A stretch of DNA of 64,000 nt from NCBI GenBank assembly GCA_963677625.2, contig CAXXSW010000010.1, positions 248,001 through 312,000 of the forward strand. The letters are read 5' to 3'. Positions 24,600-33,767 of the stretch are shown one piece after another. Both the position numbers and the translations under genes were made by a program. Source of the DNA: UBA1351 sp963677625 (GTDB taxonomy: Bacteria > Bacillota > Clostridia > Lachnospirales > Vallitaleaceae). The notes beneath the pieces were generated by a model that worked only from the letters and a program-made list of their open reading frames with translations, had not been told where the DNA came from and made no database searches. Each line of letters opens with the position of its first letter. Positions within the stretch are counted from its first letter, which is position 1.

Positions 24600-26786
24600 A
24601 TGAAAAAACTGACCCTACTTAATCATCGCATCAAGAGTAAGATTTTTAAGAACATGTTTTTTTCTTACTTATTTATTGTTTTGATATGTTTTAGCGCGTA
24701 TATGTATGTCGTTGTTCATGAGGCGAAGGCATTGCAAAGAGAGCAAATGAATCAATATTACACGACTAAGGTTGCCGATTTAACTTCCCTGCTTGACCGA
24801 CAGGTACTTGGTGCTGAAACTATGGTTAGCACTATCAATAGTTCCTTAATCATTAATAAGCTTTATATGCAAATACGAAATAAAGAAAGTGTTGAGCCCT
24901 ATATTGTATCCCAAACGATGGATGTACTTAAGATGACAAAAGCGAGTGGAAATAATCTTAACATATATAATATTGTTGTCCTCTTTGATGGATATAATAG
25001 AGCCTATACAGCGAGTGATATAATTTATATGTCTGATAAATTTACAATGCTAGAAGAAGAAGGTGTATTTAATCAGATTTCTACATTGAATGATCTCATT
25101 CAGATTAATAATCTTCAGATTCAGTTCAATAAAGAATTCTGGATATATGAAGATGATTATCGTTATAATTATGGTACTCGAAAGGGTATGGTTTTTGTCT
25201 TATTCAATAAACAGAATCTTGAGTATCAGATAAATAAGCTATTCGATAGTAATATTTCATGGTCTGTTAACTACCAGGGAGAACCCCTTTTTAATAGAGG
25301 GGACATGAAAACGAATTCTTTTTCAGAGGTATCGAGAGTCAACGATGATTTCGCATATGAGATTTATGTATCATCAGATGCATATGAACTTCAATATGAT
25401 ACGGTTTGGGTGATTGCCTTATTTGTAGGTTTTTTGATTTGCTTAGCCTATATTGTAGTTGCATACGTATTTGCCTCTCGGTACTATAAACCTTTTGGTA
25501 GAATTCGGTCACTTATTGGTTTGAAAAATGATATGAAAAAAGTAGGCTTTGATGATTTTGTTAATAGTGTAGAAGGCTTAGTTTCAGAACGAAATGGATA
25601 CAAAGATAAGATATTGACGATTTCACCCTATGTACAAAAAGGTATATTACATAGTATTTTATCTGGAAATCTTGAAGAAAGTAATGTAAGGTCCTTATGT
25701 GCAAAAGAAATCATTGATTTAGAGCATTTCTATTATTTATTAGCTGTTATTAATATTGGATACGTAGGAGAGGCTAAAATAGAAAATAATGAATTATCTA
25801 AGATTCAGAGAATCATATTAGAACAAGCTGTAGTTAGTTCTAGTAAGACGGTTCAATTCCTATGTTATGAAGCAGACAAGCAAAATATATATATAATTAT
25901 TAACTGCGACCAAGGTGAAAAAATTGAAGATATGCTTTATGAGTTTTATAGCGCAATTGAGTTAAGTAATCTAAATAAGGACTATGTACTAACTCTTGGA
26001 GTTGATAATGTTAAAGACGAAGTTTGTAACTTGTATGAATCATTTAGACCTGCAACACTAGCCCTTTATGAAATGGTTACAGGTGGCCGTGGTGCCATAT
26101 ATTTCTTTGAAGATAAACCTTCAGCTGTAAATGATTATTATATACCTAAAGATGGAGTGAAAACTCTTTCAAAAGCTATACGAGATAATCATGAAGATCA
26201 AATTCAAAAAATATATGAAGACATATATAAGAAAAATATAGAAGAATTTGATTTGTCCTTAATAGGTATCCAATCTCTTCTTGATGAATTATATATTATG
26301 ACAGTAAATGCAGTAAAAAATAGTGAATCCATAGCACCGTCAAAAGTTAAAGTGGTTAAATTAAACTCTGTGTGTACCTTAAGAGAAATTATTGAATATT
26401 ATAAGCATTTTTGTAACTTGGCTAGAAAAGAATCCTTAGAGAATAATCTTGCATCTATAACTGGGCAACAAATAGATCAGGATATTATAACTTATGTGGA
26501 TGAGAATTATCGTGACAGTGATATCTCGTTGTCAAAAATTACAGAAGCTTATCAAGTCAGTAATAAGTATGTTACCTATGTGTTTAAGAAGTATTATGGA
26601 CTTACTTATTTGCAGTATGTACATGAAAAACGAATTAACTATGCAGTAGACTTGTTAAATACCATAGATGAGACCTTAGAAACAATTGCTGGCGAATGTG
26701 GATATACTAATCTTTTGACCTTTAGACGTAATTTTCAATCGGTTATGGGAATGAATCCTAGTGATTATAAAGATAAGATTTCCTAA
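24600..26786 (+). CDS. Membrane-anchored AraC-family regulator
   Basis: This 728-residue protein has a membrane helix at about residues 18-38, an extracytoplasmic sensory region (about 40-275), a second helix near 280-300, a cytoplasmic linker and a C-terminal AraC DNA-binding domain (about 625-728; VSNKYVTYVFKKYYGLTY and CGYTNLLTFRRNF). It therefore combines sensing and DNA binding in one chain, as in the YesM/YesN-independent regulators of sugar ABC operons. ATG 24600 follows GAGGTG; GTG 24588 has no site. It faces the ABC importer genes downstream and likely activates them. Confidence 0.9.
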   Translation: MKKLTLLNHRIKSKIFKNMFFSYLFIVLICFSAYMYVVVHEAKALQREQMNQYYTTKVADLTSLLDRQVLGAETMVSTINSSLIINKLYMQIRNKESVEPYIVSQTMDVLKMTKASGNNLNIYNIVVLFDGYNRAYTASDIIYMSDKFTMLEEEGVFNQISTLNDLIQINNLQIQFNKEFWIYEDDYRYNYGTRKGMVFVLFNKQNLEYQINKLFDSNISWSVNYQGEPLFNRGDMKTNSFSEVSRVNDDFAYEIYVSSDAYELQYDTVWVIALFVGFLICLAYIVVAYVFASRYYKPFGRIRSLIGLKNDMKKVGFDDFVNSVEGLVSERNGYKDKILTISPYVQKGILHSILSGNLEESNVRSLCAKEIIDLEHFYYLLAVINIGYVGEAKIENNELSKIQRIILEQAVVSSSKTVQFLCYEADKQNIYIIINCDQGEKIEDMLYEFYSAIELSNLNKDYVLTLGVDNVKDEVCNLYESFRPATLALYEMVTGGRGAIYFFEDKPSAVNDYYIPKDGVKTLSKAIRDNHEDQIQKIYEDIYKKNIEEFDLSLIGIQSLLDELYIMTVNAVKNSESIAPSKVKVVKLNSVCTLREIIEYYKHFCNLARKESLENNLASITGQQIDQDIITYVDENYRDSDISLSKITEAYQVSNKYVTYVFKKYYGLTYLQYVHEKRINYAVDLLNTIDETLETIAGECGYTNLLTFRRNFQSVMGMNPSDYKDKIS

Positions 26787-26797
26787 TAAAGGAGTTT

Positions 26798-26852
26798 ACA
26801 GGGTTCAAAAAAGGAAAACGAAAGTTTTCTTTTTTTGAACCCTGTTTTTTTA
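26798..26852 (+). terminator. Strong Rho-independent terminator
   Basis: ACAGGGTTCAAAAAA and TTTTTTTGAACCCTGT form the outer stem of a long hairpin with inner GAAAAC/GTTTTC pairs and a CGAA loop, followed by seven T. Confidence 0.93.
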
Positions 26853-27086
26853 ACGTAAAACACCTATTTCTTTTTTCTACAGCATTGAAATCTAGCATAA
26901 TACCATGAAACTCTAGATGCTAGGTTTAGATGTTTGTAGTTATGGCACAAAAAAAGTCGTTATACTTGGTGGCTTTTGGTTGAAATTCTAAAAACGAAGC
27001 ATGAAAAAAATGAATCTTACAAAAAAAATGTAAAAAAGTTATAGTTAGTCCAGGAAAAAAAGTACATTTAGAAAGGTGATTATATT

Positions 27087-28016
27087 TTGAAAAACCAACA
27101 TATGCTAGAACTTAAAAAAAATATCAAACGTGATAAACATTTGATTATAATGATTATTCCAGTTGTTGTTTATTTTGCGATATTTTGTTATTTGCCAATG
27201 ACAGGATTAACAATGGCATTTAAAACGTTTCAACCGGGACAAGGCCTGAAAGGTTTATATACTGGAGATTTTGTCGGATTAAAATGGTTTGCACAGTTTT
27301 TCGGATCCCCATATGCATGGCGCTTGGTTCGTAACACTTTTTTGCTTTCTTTTTATTCATTGATATTTGGCTTTCCAATCCCGATTTTATTTGCCCTATG
27401 TATTACTCAAATAAAAAATCAAGTATTCCAAAAAGGGGCACAAGTGGTTACTTATCTTCCATATTTTATATCCACAGTTGTTGTAGTCGGAATTATTACT
27501 AACTTTTTGTCTCCATCTAATGGGATTATAAATCAGGCTATCGTAGCATTAGGTGGTTCTAAGATCAATTTTATGGGTGATCCAAAGTGGTTTAGATTTA
27601 TTTATGTTGCATCTGGTTCATGGCAGTCTTTTGGCTTTAACTCGATTATTTTTGTAGCAGCCATTATGGGTATATCACCAGATATGTATGAAGCTATGGA
27701 TGTAGATGGAGCTAACAAGTTTCAGGTAGTTTACCATTTGGTATTACCAAGTATTAAGCCTACGATTGTCTTACTACTTATTATGTCATTGGGGAACCTT
27801 TTAAATGTAGGGTTTGAAAAAGTATACTTACTATATAATTCTGGTATTTATGAAACAGCAGATGTAATCTCGACCTATGTATATCGTCAAGGTATTGAAA
27901 ACCATAACTATAGCTATGCAACTGCAGTTGGATTATTTAATTCCTTGATTGGTTTTACTATTGTTTTTTTGGCTAATAGGTTCAGTAGAAAATTATCAGA
28001 TACATCAATATGGTAG
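27087..28016 (+). CDS. Sugar ABC transporter permease, LplB type
   Basis: This 309-residue protein has six predicted helices and the permease EAA loop YEAMDVDGANKFQVVYHLVL at about residue 205, followed by PSIKPT. It belongs to the LplB-like group of oligosaccharide importers. TTG 27087 after AAAGGTG is the likely start, with ATG 27102 as an alternative. It is followed by an LplC-type permease and a binding protein; no ATPase gene is present, as is usual for Firmicutes that share an MsmX/UgpC-type ATPase. Confidence 0.9.
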   Translation: MKNQHMLELKKNIKRDKHLIIMIIPVVVYFAIFCYLPMTGLTMAFKTFQPGQGLKGLYTGDFVGLKWFAQFFGSPYAWRLVRNTFLLSFYSLIFGFPIPILFALCITQIKNQVFQKGAQVVTYLPYFISTVVVVGIITNFLSPSNGIINQAIVALGGSKINFMGDPKWFRFIYVASGSWQSFGFNSIIFVAAIMGISPDMYEAMDVDGANKFQVVYHLVLPSIKPTIVLLLIMSLGNLLNVGFEKVYLLYNSGIYETADVISTYVYRQGIENHNYSYATAVGLFNSLIGFTIVFLANRFSRKLSDTSIW

Positions 28017-28038
28017 AAGACAGAAAGGAAGTAAACGC

Positions 28039-28950
28039 ATGATTGCACAAAGTAGCTTTAAAGAATTTAAAAATGAAAGTATAAATGATAAAATATTTGA
28101 TCTTTTTGTTATTTTATTTATTTGGATAGCAATAATTGTAACACTTTATCCTTTTATATATGTAGTGAGTGTTTCCTTAAGTTCGGGACAAGCAGTTAAT
28201 AAGGGTTTGGTTACTTTTTTCCCAGTAGATTTAGATTTGTCTGCATTTAAGATGGTTATGCAATATAAAGACTTATGGATTGCTTATGGAAATACCTTAT
28301 ATTATACTATGTCAGGAACATTACTGAATGTTGTGTTTACTTGTTTAGCAGCATATCCATTGTCAAGAAGAAGCTTTTTCTTACGCAGGAAGTTGAATTT
28401 TTATATGGCCTTTACCATGTATTTTTCAGGTGGCTTGATACCTATGTATATGGTTGTAACCGGGCTTGGATTGTATAATAGTCGTTTGGCTATGATTTTA
28501 CCTGTTCTTGTTAGTGCCTATAATATTATGATTTGTCGTTCAGCTTTTGAGAGTATTGGAGAAGAACTGTTTGAAAATGCCTTTCTTGAAGGTGCCAACC
28601 ATTTTATTATTTTGATAAAAATAGCCATTCCTTTAGTAAAACCAACATTGGCTGTTCTAACTTTATACTATGCAGTTGCAAGATATAATGATTTCTTTAG
28701 TGCATTGCTTTATCTTGGAAAACAAGACTTGCACCCCCTACAATTATTCTTAAGACGTATTTTGGTTATGGCATCATCTGAAATCATGCAGTCTGCTGGA
28801 GGGGCTACCCAAGCAAGTGCTGCTGCCCAGTCTACATTACAAATTAGATACGTATGTATTGTCTTAGCTGTGGTTCCAATTGCTATGATTTGTCCCTTTA
28901 TTCAAAAGTATCTTGTAAGAGGTACAATGCTTGGGGCAATAAAAGGTTAA
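28039..28950 (+). CDS. Sugar ABC transporter permease, LplC/YtcP type
   Basis: This 303-residue protein has six predicted helices and the EAA loop ENAFLEGANHFIILIKIAIP with PLVKPT. It begins at ATG 28039, seven bases after AAAGGAAG; a longer start inside the preceding gene has no site. It pairs with the LplB-type permease to form the membrane channel, and the C-terminal VRGTMLGAIKG is typical of the family. Confidence 0.92.
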   Translation: MIAQSSFKEFKNESINDKIFDLFVILFIWIAIIVTLYPFIYVVSVSLSSGQAVNKGLVTFFPVDLDLSAFKMVMQYKDLWIAYGNTLYYTMSGTLLNVVFTCLAAYPLSRRSFFLRRKLNFYMAFTMYFSGGLIPMYMVVTGLGLYNSRLAMILPVLVSAYNIMICRSAFESIGEELFENAFLEGANHFIILIKIAIPLVKPTLAVLTLYYAVARYNDFFSALLYLGKQDLHPLQLFLRRILVMASSEIMQSAGGATQASAAAQSTLQIRYVCIVLAVVPIAMICPFIQKYLVRGTMLGAIKG

Positions 28951-29013
28951 TTATTCACATTGTGATAATTATAAAGTTATATAATAACAACATATTAAGA
29001 AGGAGGATTTTAC

Positions 29014-30636
29014 ATGACAAAAACAAGAAATTTTGCAAGAACTATCCTAGCTTTAATGCTTATATTAAGCATGGTTGTAGGATGTAGTTCAAAAACAGCT
29101 ACTGAGGGGGGAGAAACAAAGGAATCTGGAACAAATGCAAGTACAGAACAAGGTGGTACAAGTGATACATATGAATATACAGGAGAAGGCCCTATTACGG
29201 ATGTTGAAGGACAAACTCTCAGTATCTTAGGTCAAAACTCATGGTACTCAACTGTTGACCTTTCTAATGCAGAAATTATACAAGAGCTTGCAAGTAGAGC
29301 AGGTATTTCCATAAACTGGACATTAGTATCACCAACCACATATGCGGATTCAGTAAGTCCAATGCTTGCATCAGGATCTGATTTGTCAGATATTGTTGAA
29401 CTTCCTGATCAAGACCCGAATATGTTATATATTAAATCAGGTCTGTTTTTACCATTAGATGATTATTTTGATACCCTTATGCCGAACTACAAAAAATTCT
29501 TGGATGCCAATCCAATCATAAAGGCAAGTTTGACAGCAGAAGACGGACATATTTACTATGTTCCTCAAACAGCAGTTACCAATAATTATCAACCATGTAT
29601 TATGATTAATGAAAATTGGTTAGAAAAAGTAGGGATGGAAGAACCTACAACTATTGATGAGTTTGTAGATGTTCTTAGGGCTTTTAGGGATAATGACATG
29701 AATGGTAACGGCATTGAAGATGAAATTCCTATGAGCGTAACTGCAGCATTTTTACCTTATATGTTTGGACCTGCTTTTGGTCTTGATCTTGTTAGTGGTT
29801 TTTATGCGGATGACAATGGAACTGTGCATTATGCATATGCAGATTCTGAACAATACAAAGCATATGTTACTTTTTTAAATGGACTCTATGATGAAGGATT
29901 GCTTGAGCTTGAATTTATTTCATTAACAAGAGACTTAATCACTGAGCGTTGTGCTAATAATCTTACAGGTGTTACCTATGATTACAGTTGGCAACAATCT
30001 ATGCTTTATAGTAAGCAATATCCTGAATACGATGGTACAAGTCCAGTGATGAAAGGAATTGCTCCATTATCAGGAGATTATAAAGGCTATTATGTTGCAA
30101 GGAATCCAATAAGTAATATCTTTGGTGTTAGTTCAGAGAGCGAAAATGCGGAATTAGCAGTGAAATTCCTAGATTATGCAATGAGCGAAACATCACAAGA
30201 ATTATATGTATGGGGTATTGAAGGTGAAAGCTATACTAAAGATGGTGATGGAACAAAAGCCTTTACTGAAAAAGCTTCTGACAGTATGTGGTTACAAGCT
30301 CTTGGTATCAATCCCCCATGTTTACCTTCACAACAATCAGTTGAAGCTACTGATGTTTTGTTACCACAATGGCATGTGGACGTAGATAAATCAATCGAGC
30401 CGTTTATGAGAGATCCTTGGCCATTTATTTATTCAACAAGCGATGAATCAAGTGTGATTTCTCAATACTTAGTTGATATTACTACTTATGTAACTGAAAT
30501 GAACTTTGGCTTTATTACAGGTACGACAAGTATCGATGATTTTGATGATTATTTGAAAAACTTAAAAAGTATGAATATTGATGAGTTAATAAAAATCAAA
30601 CAAGCTCAATATGATCGATTCTCAGCTTCAAAGTAA
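29014..30636 (+). CDS. Sugar ABC transporter substrate-binding lipoprotein
   Basis: This 540-residue protein has a lipoprotein signal peptide with the lipobox at cysteine 24 (LSMVVGC), then a low-complexity Thr/Glu/Ser linker and a large LplA-like family 1 binding domain. A calcium-binding-like DNDMNGNGIEDE stretch occurs near residue 228, common in this group. It is anchored outside the membrane and delivers the sugar to the two permeases. AGAAGGAGG precedes ATG. A terminator follows, so it should be the most abundant product of the operon. Confidence 0.93.
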   Translation: MTKTRNFARTILALMLILSMVVGCSSKTATEGGETKESGTNASTEQGGTSDTYEYTGEGPITDVEGQTLSILGQNSWYSTVDLSNAEIIQELASRAGISINWTLVSPTTYADSVSPMLASGSDLSDIVELPDQDPNMLYIKSGLFLPLDDYFDTLMPNYKKFLDANPIIKASLTAEDGHIYYVPQTAVTNNYQPCIMINENWLEKVGMEEPTTIDEFVDVLRAFRDNDMNGNGIEDEIPMSVTAAFLPYMFGPAFGLDLVSGFYADDNGTVHYAYADSEQYKAYVTFLNGLYDEGLLELEFISLTRDLITERCANNLTGVTYDYSWQQSMLYSKQYPEYDGTSPVMKGIAPLSGDYKGYYVARNPISNIFGVSSESENAELAVKFLDYAMSETSQELYVWGIEGESYTKDGDGTKAFTEKASDSMWLQALGINPPCLPSQQSVEATDVLLPQWHVDVDKSIEPFMRDPWPFIYSTSDESSVISQYLVDITTYVTEMNFGFITGTTSIDDFDDYLKNLKSMNIDELIKIKQAQYDRFSASK

Positions 30637-30661
30637 TAGTATATAAGTAATTTTATTAATT

Positions 30662-30697
30662 AAAGCTACTACCTCCCTATGTGGTAGTAGCTTTTTT
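30662..30697 (+). terminator. Terminator between binding protein and esterase
   Basis: AAAGCTACTACC pairs with GGTAGTAGCTTT, followed by TTT. It probably reduces read-through into the downstream esterase. Confidence 0.88.
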
Positions 30698-30713
30698 AGA
30701 AATGGAGGTATGT

Positions 30714-31787
30714 ATGGAAAAAGAAGCTCATTATTCTAGCTATGAACGTTTGAAAAATGTATTTATACAAAATGGCCAGTCATGTCGTTTTAAGGCTGAT
30801 TCAAAAGAAGAGTATATCAAATGGCGAGATGAAGTCCACCCTAAACTATGGAATCTTCTTGGACTTGATAGAATGAAGGCATGTTCACTTGAGCCGGAGT
30901 TACTTGAAATTACCCTTATTGAAGACGGAATTACCAGGGAAAAATGGTCGATTCAAGTGGAATCTGGTTGTTATATGCCTTTTTATGTATTAATTCCACC
31001 AAGAGAACGATGGAAGATGACTCGTAATCAAAAGCCTGAATGTCGTATAGCGCTTCACGGTCATTTGAGCGGAGGAAAAGAGGCGGTAGTAGGAAATAAA
31101 GAATCTAGTGAAATTGTCAAGGCAATTGAAAAGTATAATTATGACTATGGTTTGAAGAGTGCGATTCTTGGCTATATATGTGTATGTCCTGATGCACGTG
31201 GATTTGGTGAAAGACGAGAAAAAGCAGACCTACAAGCAGATAGTAGTGTCTTGAATTCATCATGTCAATTTTTAGCGAGAATGGCTGAACCTCTTGGTTT
31301 AACCGTTGCAGGTTTATGTACATGGGACTTTATGAGGCTTATAGATTATATTTTTGAAAGAGATGAATGGGATACACAAGCTCTTGGATGTATAGGTTTT
31401 TCAGGCGGTGGGATGCTTACATTATGGTTAAGTGCACTTGATGAAAGAATTCAATATGCAATTATTAGTGGCTATATGTATGGCTATAAGGATTCTTTAT
31501 TAGCCCTGCATGAAAATTGTAGTTGTAATTATATACCTGGACTTTGGGAAGTGGTGGATATGGGGGATATTGCATGCTTGATTGCACCGCGTCCTTTATT
31601 GATTCAAAGTTGCGAGAAAGACCACCTTAATGGAGAAAGAGGCATGATTAACGTATTTGAACAAACGAGGACCATAGAAAAAGCCTATGAAATTCTTAAT
31701 AGTAAAGAAGTCTTTGTTCATGATATACAACCTGGTGGTCATAGCTGGCATCATCACATACTTAATAATAGTATGACTAAGCCTTAA
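30714..31787 (+). CDS. Cytoplasmic alpha/beta-hydrolase, acetyl-esterase type
   Basis: This 357-residue protein has the nucleophile elbow GFSGGG with serine 230, a DARGFGERR segment like acetyl xylan esterase relatives, an acid-residue region SCEKDHLNG and a likely catalytic histidine in PGGHSWHH near the end. It resembles the abhydrolase/dienelactone-hydrolase families acting on carbohydrate esters. There is no signal peptide, so it works on imported substrate. ATG 30714, five bases after GGAGG, was chosen. It closes the ABC locus and parallels the esterases of the larger island downstream. Confidence 0.85.
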   Translation: MEKEAHYSSYERLKNVFIQNGQSCRFKADSKEEYIKWRDEVHPKLWNLLGLDRMKACSLEPELLEITLIEDGITREKWSIQVESGCYMPFYVLIPPRERWKMTRNQKPECRIALHGHLSGGKEAVVGNKESSEIVKAIEKYNYDYGLKSAILGYICVCPDARGFGERREKADLQADSSVLNSSCQFLARMAEPLGLTVAGLCTWDFMRLIDYIFERDEWDTQALGCIGFSGGGMLTLWLSALDERIQYAIISGYMYGYKDSLLALHENCSCNYIPGLWEVVDMGDIACLIAPRPLLIQSCEKDHLNGERGMINVFEQTRTIEKAYEILNSKEVFVHDIQPGGHSWHHHILNNSMTKP

Positions 31788-31813
31788 CTTCTCAAATAAG
31801 TATAAGGCTTAGA
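31777..31813. other. Hairpin at convergent gene ends
   Basis: CTAAGCCTTA and TAAGGCTTAG arms overlap the esterase stop codon and lie between convergent genes. No clear U-tract, so a weak terminator at best. Confidence 0.5.
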
Positions 31814-31834
31814 GGGTAAGAATTTTTACATGGA

Positions 31835-32629
31835 TTAAATAGGAGAAGCAAAGAAGATTTCAGGATTTTTATAGCTCTTACAGTTTTTAATAAGATTTTC
31901 TCTTATTATATCAGTTACACCACCAAATTCTAATGCGTTTACTGGACATTTTTTTACACAGCTACAACATTGGATACATTTTGAATCATCTATAATTAGT
32001 TTGTCTTCTATGGACAATGCGCCTGTCGGACAATGGGTAACACATGTATTACATAGAATACAAGATGGTTTAAGAGTGGGGCCTAGAGATGGGCGTTTAA
32101 GTAGTTCTTTATAGGGATGATTACCTGGAAGCTTTAGAACAATCTCTTCTATAGGATTCTCCTGAATAATTTTATAAGAAGACAGGGAAAAATCTTTTGC
32201 TATAGCTAAATCAGTAGAATCTGGTCTCTGGGTACCAACTTTATTTGTATAGGAATGTTCTCCAATAAAAGCTCCTGCTGAAATGGGAATAAATCCGTTT
32301 GTATAAAGCATGTCATAAAGTTCAATAAGAGTATCTTCATAAGCACGGTTACCATATACAGCAATAAGTATTACTGGGGTTTGGTTACCCTTAAGATGAC
32401 TGATGTAATCATGAATAAGCTCAGGAACTCTACCGGCATAAACAGGACTACCAAGAATCAGTAGATCTTTCTTGCCAAAGCTCGGAGGATTTAAGCGGTT
32501 TTCCGGTAAGGTAATGTCATAGATTTTAGCCCTATTTGTGAGTTGATTGGCTATTGCTTCTACGATACTTTGAGTAGTACCTGTAGGGCTAAAGTATAAA
32601 GAATTGATTTGATGATTCAATGCAAGCAT
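31835..32629 (-). CDS. EFR1-type flavodoxin-ferredoxin fusion
   Basis: This 264-residue protein has an N-terminal flavodoxin-like domain (SPTGTTQ phosphate loop near residue 13, GSPVYAGRVP near 60) and a C-terminal pair of 4Fe-4S motifs, CILCNTCVTHCP and CIQCCSCVKKCP. The EFR1 family moves electrons in anaerobes. ATG 32629 has AAGGAG six bases upstream, unlike the longer starts. Partners are not visible; the gene stands alone between an esterase and an alarmone synthetase. Confidence 0.92.
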   Translation of the reverse strand: MLALNHQINSLYFSPTGTTQSIVEAIANQLTNRAKIYDITLPENRLNPPSFGKKDLLILGSPVYAGRVPELIHDYISHLKGNQTPVILIAVYGNRAYEDTLIELYDMLYTNGFIPISAGAFIGEHSYTNKVGTQRPDSTDLAIAKDFSLSSYKIIQENPIEEIVLKLPGNHPYKELLKRPSLGPTLKPSCILCNTCVTHCPTGALSIEDKLIIDDSKCIQCCSCVKKCPVNALEFGGVTDIIRENLIKNCKSYKNPEIFFASPI

Positions 32630-32720
32630 ATTTTTCTCCTTGTTATTAATAGTCATTATGTCCATTATAGCAAAGTACCCCTTAAAAAGGAAGTTCTTGC
32701 TATTATCTAGAGCATATTCT

Positions 32721-33422
32721 TTAGCCTTGTTTTGCTTTTTTTTGTCTCAATTTCTCCATACGACCATCTACATGAGCTACAATATCGGCGCATTCTTTTA
32801 ATTCTTGCACGACATATTCAGCGTCTTCAACCTCTTGCTTGTACTTCAGTTTATGTTCAAGACTAGCCCAAAAATCCATGGCAATAGTTCTGAGTTGAAT
32901 TTCAACTCGCATCATTTTTTTTGTTTCAGCAAGAAAAATGGGAATTTCAATAATTAAATGCATACTTCTATAACCATTTTCTTTGGGCTTATTAATGTAA
33001 TCTTTTTTTGTTATTAGTGTCACATCATCTTGCTGAAGTAAAGCTTCAGTGAGTTTATAGACATCCTCTTGAAAGGAACAAATAACTCGTATTCCTGCAA
33101 TATCATTTATATGGTTAGCAATAGAAGCTTCTGTCATAGGCAAGCCTTTTTTTTGTAACTTAGCAAAAATGCTTTCGAAGGATTTCTCTCTGCTTTTTAT
33201 AGATTCAATGGGGTTGCGGTCAAAGAGAATGGACATCTCCTCGTTTAAGACATTGAATTTTGTTTCAACCTCCATGAGTGCACACCTGTAATAGGACATT
33301 AATTCTTGAATAGGTAATAGTTGTTGACCTATGGCATTGAACTTTTCTATTTCACTCATTGAGGGGTCAATGATACTGTCGTTAACAATTTGTTTAGCGA
33401 TGTTTAGTCTGTCAAATTCCAT
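32721..33422 (-). CDS. Small alarmone synthetase, RelQ/YjbM type
   Basis: This 233-residue protein has only a (p)ppGpp synthetase domain: GIRVICSF near 106, GYRSMHLI near 145 and VEIQLRTIAMDFWASLEHK near 170. There is no hydrolase, TGS or ACT domain, so it is a single-domain synthetase like B. subtilis YjbM. It makes ppGpp/pppGpp from ATP and GDP/GTP. ATG 33422 follows GAGGAAG; ATG 33449 has no site. The small exported-peptide gene just upstream is in the same direction and likely co-transcribed. Confidence 0.92.
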   Translation of the reverse strand: MEFDRLNIAKQIVNDSIIDPSMSEIEKFNAIGQQLLPIQELMSYYRCALMEVETKFNVLNEEMSILFDRNPIESIKSREKSFESIFAKLQKKGLPMTEASIANHINDIAGIRVICSFQEDVYKLTEALLQQDDVTLITKKDYINKPKENGYRSMHLIIEIPIFLAETKKMMRVEIQLRTIAMDFWASLEHKLKYKQEVEDAEYVVQELKECADIVAHVDGRMEKLRQKKAKQG

Positions 33423-33456
33423 TATTTTGTCTTCCTCAAAGCCTCTCATTTATTAT

Positions 33457-33648
33457 TTATAATCGTTCCTCTGATTCCATTGATTTCATAGTCGATAATT
33501 CCCTTAAATCATCAGAATCGATTATATTCATAGTCGTTGATTTTGATTCGCTTACATTTATATCATTTGAGCTTGTCCTTGTATCTCCATCAAAGGAAGT
33601 TAGGCTTACACTAAGTGCTAGTGCTAACATTATGGGTATATGTTTCAT
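33457..33648 (-). CDS. Small exported peptide, unknown function
   Basis: This 63-residue ORF starts with a plausible signal sequence (MKHIPIMLALALSVSLTSF) followed by a Ser/Thr/Asp/Glu-rich tail. A strong AGGAGG site lies about nine bases upstream of ATG, which supports it as a real gene rather than a shadow. It has no recognised domain. It ends 34 bases before the RelQ start codon in the same direction, so the two probably share a transcript. Confidence 0.6.
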   Translation of the reverse strand: MKHIPIMLALALSVSLTSFDGDTRTSSNDINVSESKSTTMNIIDSDDLRELSTMKSMESEERL

Positions 33649-33767
33649 ATATTCAGCCTCCTATTTTTAATAATTACTTCAGTTGTTTATATCATATAGT
33701 TATATTAACAGATAAATCTTAAAATAAACTGAATGAATTATTAAAATTTATAATATATGATATAAAT

